Assembly: GCA_903916775.1 (NCBI GenBank)
Contig: CAIWXY010000243.1
Coordinates: 1-9,399 of the forward strand
Source of the DNA: an uncultured Actinomycetes bacterium
GTDB taxonomy: Bacteria; Actinomycetota; Actinomycetes; Nanopelagicales; Nanopelagicaceae
Length of the DNA: 9,399 nucleotides
Direction: 5' to 3'
Shown: one piece after another, positions 7,045 through 9,399 of the stretch
Numbering within the stretch: position 1 is the stretch's first letter
Layout of the letters: the number at the start of each line of letters is the position of its first letter
Notes under the pieces: model-generated
Told to the model about the DNA's origin: nothing
What the model saw: only the letters and a program-made list of their open reading frames with translations
Databases searched by the model: none
Translations under genes and position numbers: made by a program

Positions 7045-7884
7045 ATGGCAGTTGTAACAATGCGAGAACTCCTCGATAGCGGCGTCCACTTCGGACATCA
7101 GACCCGTCGTTGGAACCCAAAGATGAAGCGCTTTATTTTTGCTGAGCGCAACGGCATCTACATCATCGACATTCAGCAGTCACTTGGTCTTATTGACCAG
7201 GCTTATGACTTCATCAAGGACACTGTCGCCAAGGGCGGACATATCCTTTTCGTTGGTACAAAGAAGCAGGCTCATCAGCCAATCATCGAGCAAGCTGCTC
7301 GCGTTGGAATGCCTTATGTCACTGAGCGTTGGCTCGGCGGCATGCTCACCAACTTCCCAACTGTGTACAAGCGTATTCAGCGTTTGAAGGAGCTCGAACT
7401 TCTCGAGCAGAAGAACGATCAAGTTTTGACCAAGAAGGAACTTCTTGTACTTCGCCGCGAGCGCGAGAAGCTCACAAAGAACCTCGAAGGTATTCGCAAC
7501 ATGACCAAGTTGCCAAGCGCAATCTGGGTTGTAGATACAAAGAAAGAACACCTTGCAGTGCAAGAAGCACACAAGCTCGGTATTCCAGTTGTCGCTATCT
7601 TGGATACCAACTGTGATCCAGATGAAGTTGACTACAAGATTCCTGGTAACGACGATGCAATCCGTTCAATCGGACTATTGACTCGCGTTATCGCTGACGC
7701 TGCTGTTGCTGGCCTAGCCGCTCGTTCAGCTGCTGCTGCCGCAGTTGCAGATAAGGCTGCTAGCGCAGCAGCTGCTGCAGTTGCTGATGTCGAGAAGGAA
7801 CTTCTTGGCGATGCTGCAACTCCTGCTCCAGCTGTAGATGCTGCCGCTGCTGCTGAAGTTGCAACCGAAGTTTCAGCTAACTAG
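7045..7884 (+). CDS. rpsB: 30S ribosomal protein S2
   Basis: S2 binds late to the small ribosomal subunit between head and body and is needed for recruiting S1-type proteins where these exist. The 279 residues begin MAVVTMRELLDSGVHFGHQ, the classic S2 N-terminus. FGHQTRRWNPKM (16-27) is the first family signature. FVGTKKQA (69-76), the helical coiled-coil insert at about 105-150, and PSAIWVVDTKKE (157-168) with GIPVVAILDTNCDPD (179-193) complete the fold. The conserved body ends near residue 220. Residues 221-279 are an alanine- and valine-rich tail of low complexity, longer than the C-terminus of E. coli S2 but of a kind common in actinobacteria. tsf follows after 45 nt, the near-universal rpsB-tsf pairing. 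Expression is probably controlled from the upstream leader. Confidence 0.98.
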   Translation: MAVVTMRELLDSGVHFGHQTRRWNPKMKRFIFAERNGIYIIDIQQSLGLIDQAYDFIKDTVAKGGHILFVGTKKQAHQPIIEQAARVGMPYVTERWLGGMLTNFPTVYKRIQRLKELELLEQKNDQVLTKKELLVLRREREKLTKNLEGIRNMTKLPSAIWVVDTKKEHLAVQEAHKLGIPVVAILDTNCDPDEVDYKIPGNDDAIRSIGLLTRVIADAAVAGLAARSAAAAAVADKAASAAAAAVADVEKELLGDAATPAPAVDAAAAAEVATEVSAN

Positions 7885-7929
7885 TACTCATCACTTTTCG
7901 ATTTCACACGTAATAGGAGAATATATTTA

Positions 7930-8760
7930 ATGGCTAACTACACAGCTGAAGATGTAAAGAAGCTGCGCGAGGCAACTGCTGCGGGCATGCTTGATTGCAA
8001 GAAGGCACTTGACGAAGCAGATGGCGATTTCCAAAAGGCAGTCGACATCATCCGCGTTAAGGGACTTAAGGGCGTTACAAAGCGCGAAGGTCGCACAACA
8101 TCAAATGGTGTTGTTCTTGCTAAGACTGAGAACAATCTCGGTGTCATGCTCGAACTCAACTGCGAGACAGACTTCGTAGCTAAGGGCGAGCGTTTCGTAG
8201 AGCTTGCTAACGAACTTATCGACCACCTTGCAGTTGCAAAGAGCGCTTCACTTGAAGATTTCCTTGCATCAACACTTCCTTCAGGTCAGACTGTTCAGGC
8301 ACGTATCGATGAAGGCAACGCAACACTCGGTGAGAAGATCGAACTTCGCCGTATTGCAGTTCTCGAAGGTTCACCTGTTGCTCTCTACTTGCACCGCACA
8401 AGCCCAGATCTACCACCTCAGGTTGGTGTCTTGGTTCAACTCACAGCGGATGCTCCAGAAGCAGGTAAGGATGTTGCACAGCACATCGCAGCATTTGCAC
8501 CTCAATATGTTGATCGCGATGCAGTCCCTGCAGAAGCAATCGAAGCTGAGCGTCGCATTGCAGAAGACACAGCTCGTAACGAAGGAAAGCCAGAAGCTTC
8601 GATCTCAAAGATCGTTGAAGGCCGCGTTACTGGTTTCGTGAAGGAAGTTAGCCTTCTCGAGCAGGCTTTTGCTAAGGATGCCAAGAAGACCGTTAAGCAG
8701 ATTCTTGATGAAGCAAAGACCACCGTGTCTAAGTTCCATCGTTTCCGCGTTGGACAGTAA
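7930..8760 (+). CDS. tsf: Elongation factor Ts
   Basis: EF-Ts is the nucleotide exchange factor that releases GDP from EF-Tu during translation elongation. The 276 residues fit the usual bacterial length. The N-terminal UBA-like domain (about 1-55) has the signature KKLREATAAGMLDCKKAL (10-27), and the core begins with LNCETDFVAKG (76-86), whose TDFV segment (80-83) inserts into EF-Tu to disrupt its Mg2+ site. Two core subdomains follow, with a helical dimerisation-like segment at about 180-230 and the C-terminal helix region GFVKEVSLLEQAF (235-247). The ATG at 7930 has AGGAG at 7915-7919, 10 nt upstream. The 45-nt gap to rpsB contains no clear hairpin, so cotranscription with rpsB is likely. 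pyrH begins 44 nt downstream. Confidence 0.98.
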   Translation: MANYTAEDVKKLREATAAGMLDCKKALDEADGDFQKAVDIIRVKGLKGVTKREGRTTSNGVVLAKTENNLGVMLELNCETDFVAKGERFVELANELIDHLAVAKSASLEDFLASTLPSGQTVQARIDEGNATLGEKIELRRIAVLEGSPVALYLHRTSPDLPPQVGVLVQLTADAPEAGKDVAQHIAAFAPQYVDRDAVPAEAIEAERRIAEDTARNEGKPEASISKIVEGRVTGFVKEVSLLEQAFAKDAKKTVKQILDEAKTTVSKFHRFRVGQ

Positions 8761-8793
8761 TCTTCTCGTATCCCAGTAATTAAAGTTCTAGAC

Positions 8794-8840
8794 AAGGAGC
8801 ACTCATGAGCGACCACAAAGGTTACACACGAGTGCTCCTT
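8794..8840 (+). promoter_or_regulatory. Hairpin that sequesters the pyrH Shine-Dalgarno
   Basis: AAGGAGCACTC (8794-8804) and GAGTGCTCCTT (8830-8840) are perfect 11-base reverse complements, six of the pairs being G-C. The 5' arm contains the whole Shine-Dalgarno AAGGAG (8794-8799) and ends exactly before the ATG, which is the first codon of the 25-nt loop. The 3' arm spans the end of codon 9 to codon 12 of pyrH (R-V-L-L). In mRNA this would hide the ribosome binding site. The pairing is directly visible; a regulatory role is inferred. Confidence 0.65.
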
Positions 8841-9399
8841 AAACTTTCTGGTGAAGTATTCGGCGGTGCTAAAGGCATCGGCGTAGACCCAGATGTTGTA
8901 CACGATATTGCAGTACAGATTGCAGAAGTTGCACGTAGCGGAACCCAGATCGCCATTGTTGTCGGAGGCGGTAACTACTTCCGTGGCTCAGAGCTTCAAC
9001 AGCGCGGGATGGATCGCTCTCGCGCCGACTACATGGGCATGCTCGGAACTGTAATGAACTGCCTTGCGCTTCAAGATTTTCTAGAAAAAGAGGGAATCCC
9101 AACCCGCGTTCAGACCGCGATCACCATGGGACAAGTCGCAGAGCCTTACATTCCGCTACGCGCAATCCGCCACCTTGAGAAGGGTCGCGTCGTCATATTT
9201 GGCGCCGGAGCCGGAATGCCTTACTTCACGACCGATACCGTCGCAGCTCAACGTGCCCTGGAAGTTGGCGCGCAAGCCCTGCTTCTCGCCAAGAGCGGAG
9301 TCGATGGCGTCTACTCCGCTGATCCAAAGAAGGATCCAAGCGCAACGAAGTACCAGACCATCAGCTTTGATGAGATCCTTGCTAAAGCCTTGACGGTAA
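8805..9399 (+). CDS. pyrH: UMP kinase (uridylate kinase), 3' end outside the window
   Basis: PyrH phosphorylates UMP to UDP with ATP and is the bacterial hexameric amino-acid-kinase-family enzyme, usually activated by GTP and inhibited by UTP. The frame is open from ATG 8805 to the window end: 198 codons plus one base of about 240-250 usual. Motifs are RVLLKLSGEVFGG (9-21, ATP phosphate loop lysine K13), IVVGGGNYFRG (51-61, UMP and phosphate binding), the RADYMGMLGTVMN helix (73-85), FGAGAGMPYFTTDT (132-145, phosphate and UMP contact) and KSGVDGVYSADP (163-174, nucleotide base loop). The start is set by AAGGAG at 8794-8799, only 5 nt upstream, within a perfect hairpin. The terminal TAA at 9397-9399 is out of frame and is not its stop. 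In actinobacteria frr usually follows pyrH. Aspartokinase and glutamate kinase share the fold but not these motifs. Confidence 0.97.
   Translation, partial: MSDHKGYTRVLLKLSGEVFGGAKGIGVDPDVVHDIAVQIAEVARSGTQIAIVVGGGNYFRGSELQQRGMDRSRADYMGMLGTVMNCLALQDFLEKEGIPTRVQTAITMGQVAEPYIPLRAIRHLEKGRVVIFGAGAGMPYFTTDTVAAQRALEVGAQALLLAKSGVDGVYSADPKKDPSATKYQTISFDEILAKALTV

Noticed and set aside
7031..7073. rpsB AGGAG complementary to CTCCT in codons 9-10
   Set aside because: Only five bases pair and the match does not extend, which is expected by chance and far weaker than the pyrH case.
9397..9399. TAA at the window end as the pyrH stop
   Set aside because: It is out of frame with pyrH, which is still about 40-50 codons short of normal length.
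1..9399. Novel defence, mobile or secondary-metabolite system
   Set aside because: Every substantial plus-strand gene belongs to a familiar housekeeping family. No transposase, terminal repeats, CRISPR repeats or unusual gene sets were found. XerC here looks like the housekeeping dif recombinase, not an integrase of a mobile element.

Overview
The window reads as a gene-dense chromosomal core segment from an actinobacterium. The SerA, LeuB, IlvE, S2 and PyrH proteins carry actinobacterial sequence signatures, such as the VVREGTEGPY motif of LeuB and a roughly 530-residue SerA with ASB and ACT domains. The base composition looks close to balanced rather than very GC-rich, spacers are short, and no mobile DNA is visible. 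This suggests a streamlined, lower-GC aquatic lineage such as the freshwater acI group (Nanopelagicales). The lineage is inferred from memory of these families, not computed.

All genes lie on the + strand. Region 1 (1-5876) is a tightly packed amino-acid biosynthesis operon: the 3' part of ilvC, then serA, leuB, ilvE and cimA. Its junctions are an 8-nt overlap, a 3-nt gap, a 0-nt gap and an 11-nt overlap. IlvC, LeuB, IlvE and CimA together make branched-chain amino acids. CimA indicates that isoleucine is made from pyruvate and acetyl-CoA through citramalate, with LeuB probably serving both the leucine and citramalate routes. SerA commits 3-phosphoglycerate to serine. Region 2 (5877-6797) is xerC, the chromosome-dimer-resolving tyrosine recombinase. 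It has no Shine-Dalgarno and may be transcribed leaderless.

Region 3 (6798-7044) is the only sizeable non-coding stretch. Its last 90 bases before rpsB fold on paper into a nested stem-loop plus an 8-bp hairpin that ends just before the ribosome binding site, which makes it a good candidate for a cis-acting leader RNA. Region 4 (7045-9399) is the translation and nucleotide cluster rpsB (S2), tsf (EF-Ts) and pyrH (UMP kinase). pyrH is cut by the window end.

The two most notable signals are both RNA-level. One is a perfect 11-bp inverted repeat that buries the entire pyrH Shine-Dalgarno and places the start codon at the first base of the loop. The other is the structured rpsB leader. No CRISPR array, transposon, prophage, tRNA, rRNA, toxin-antitoxin or defence genes were seen.
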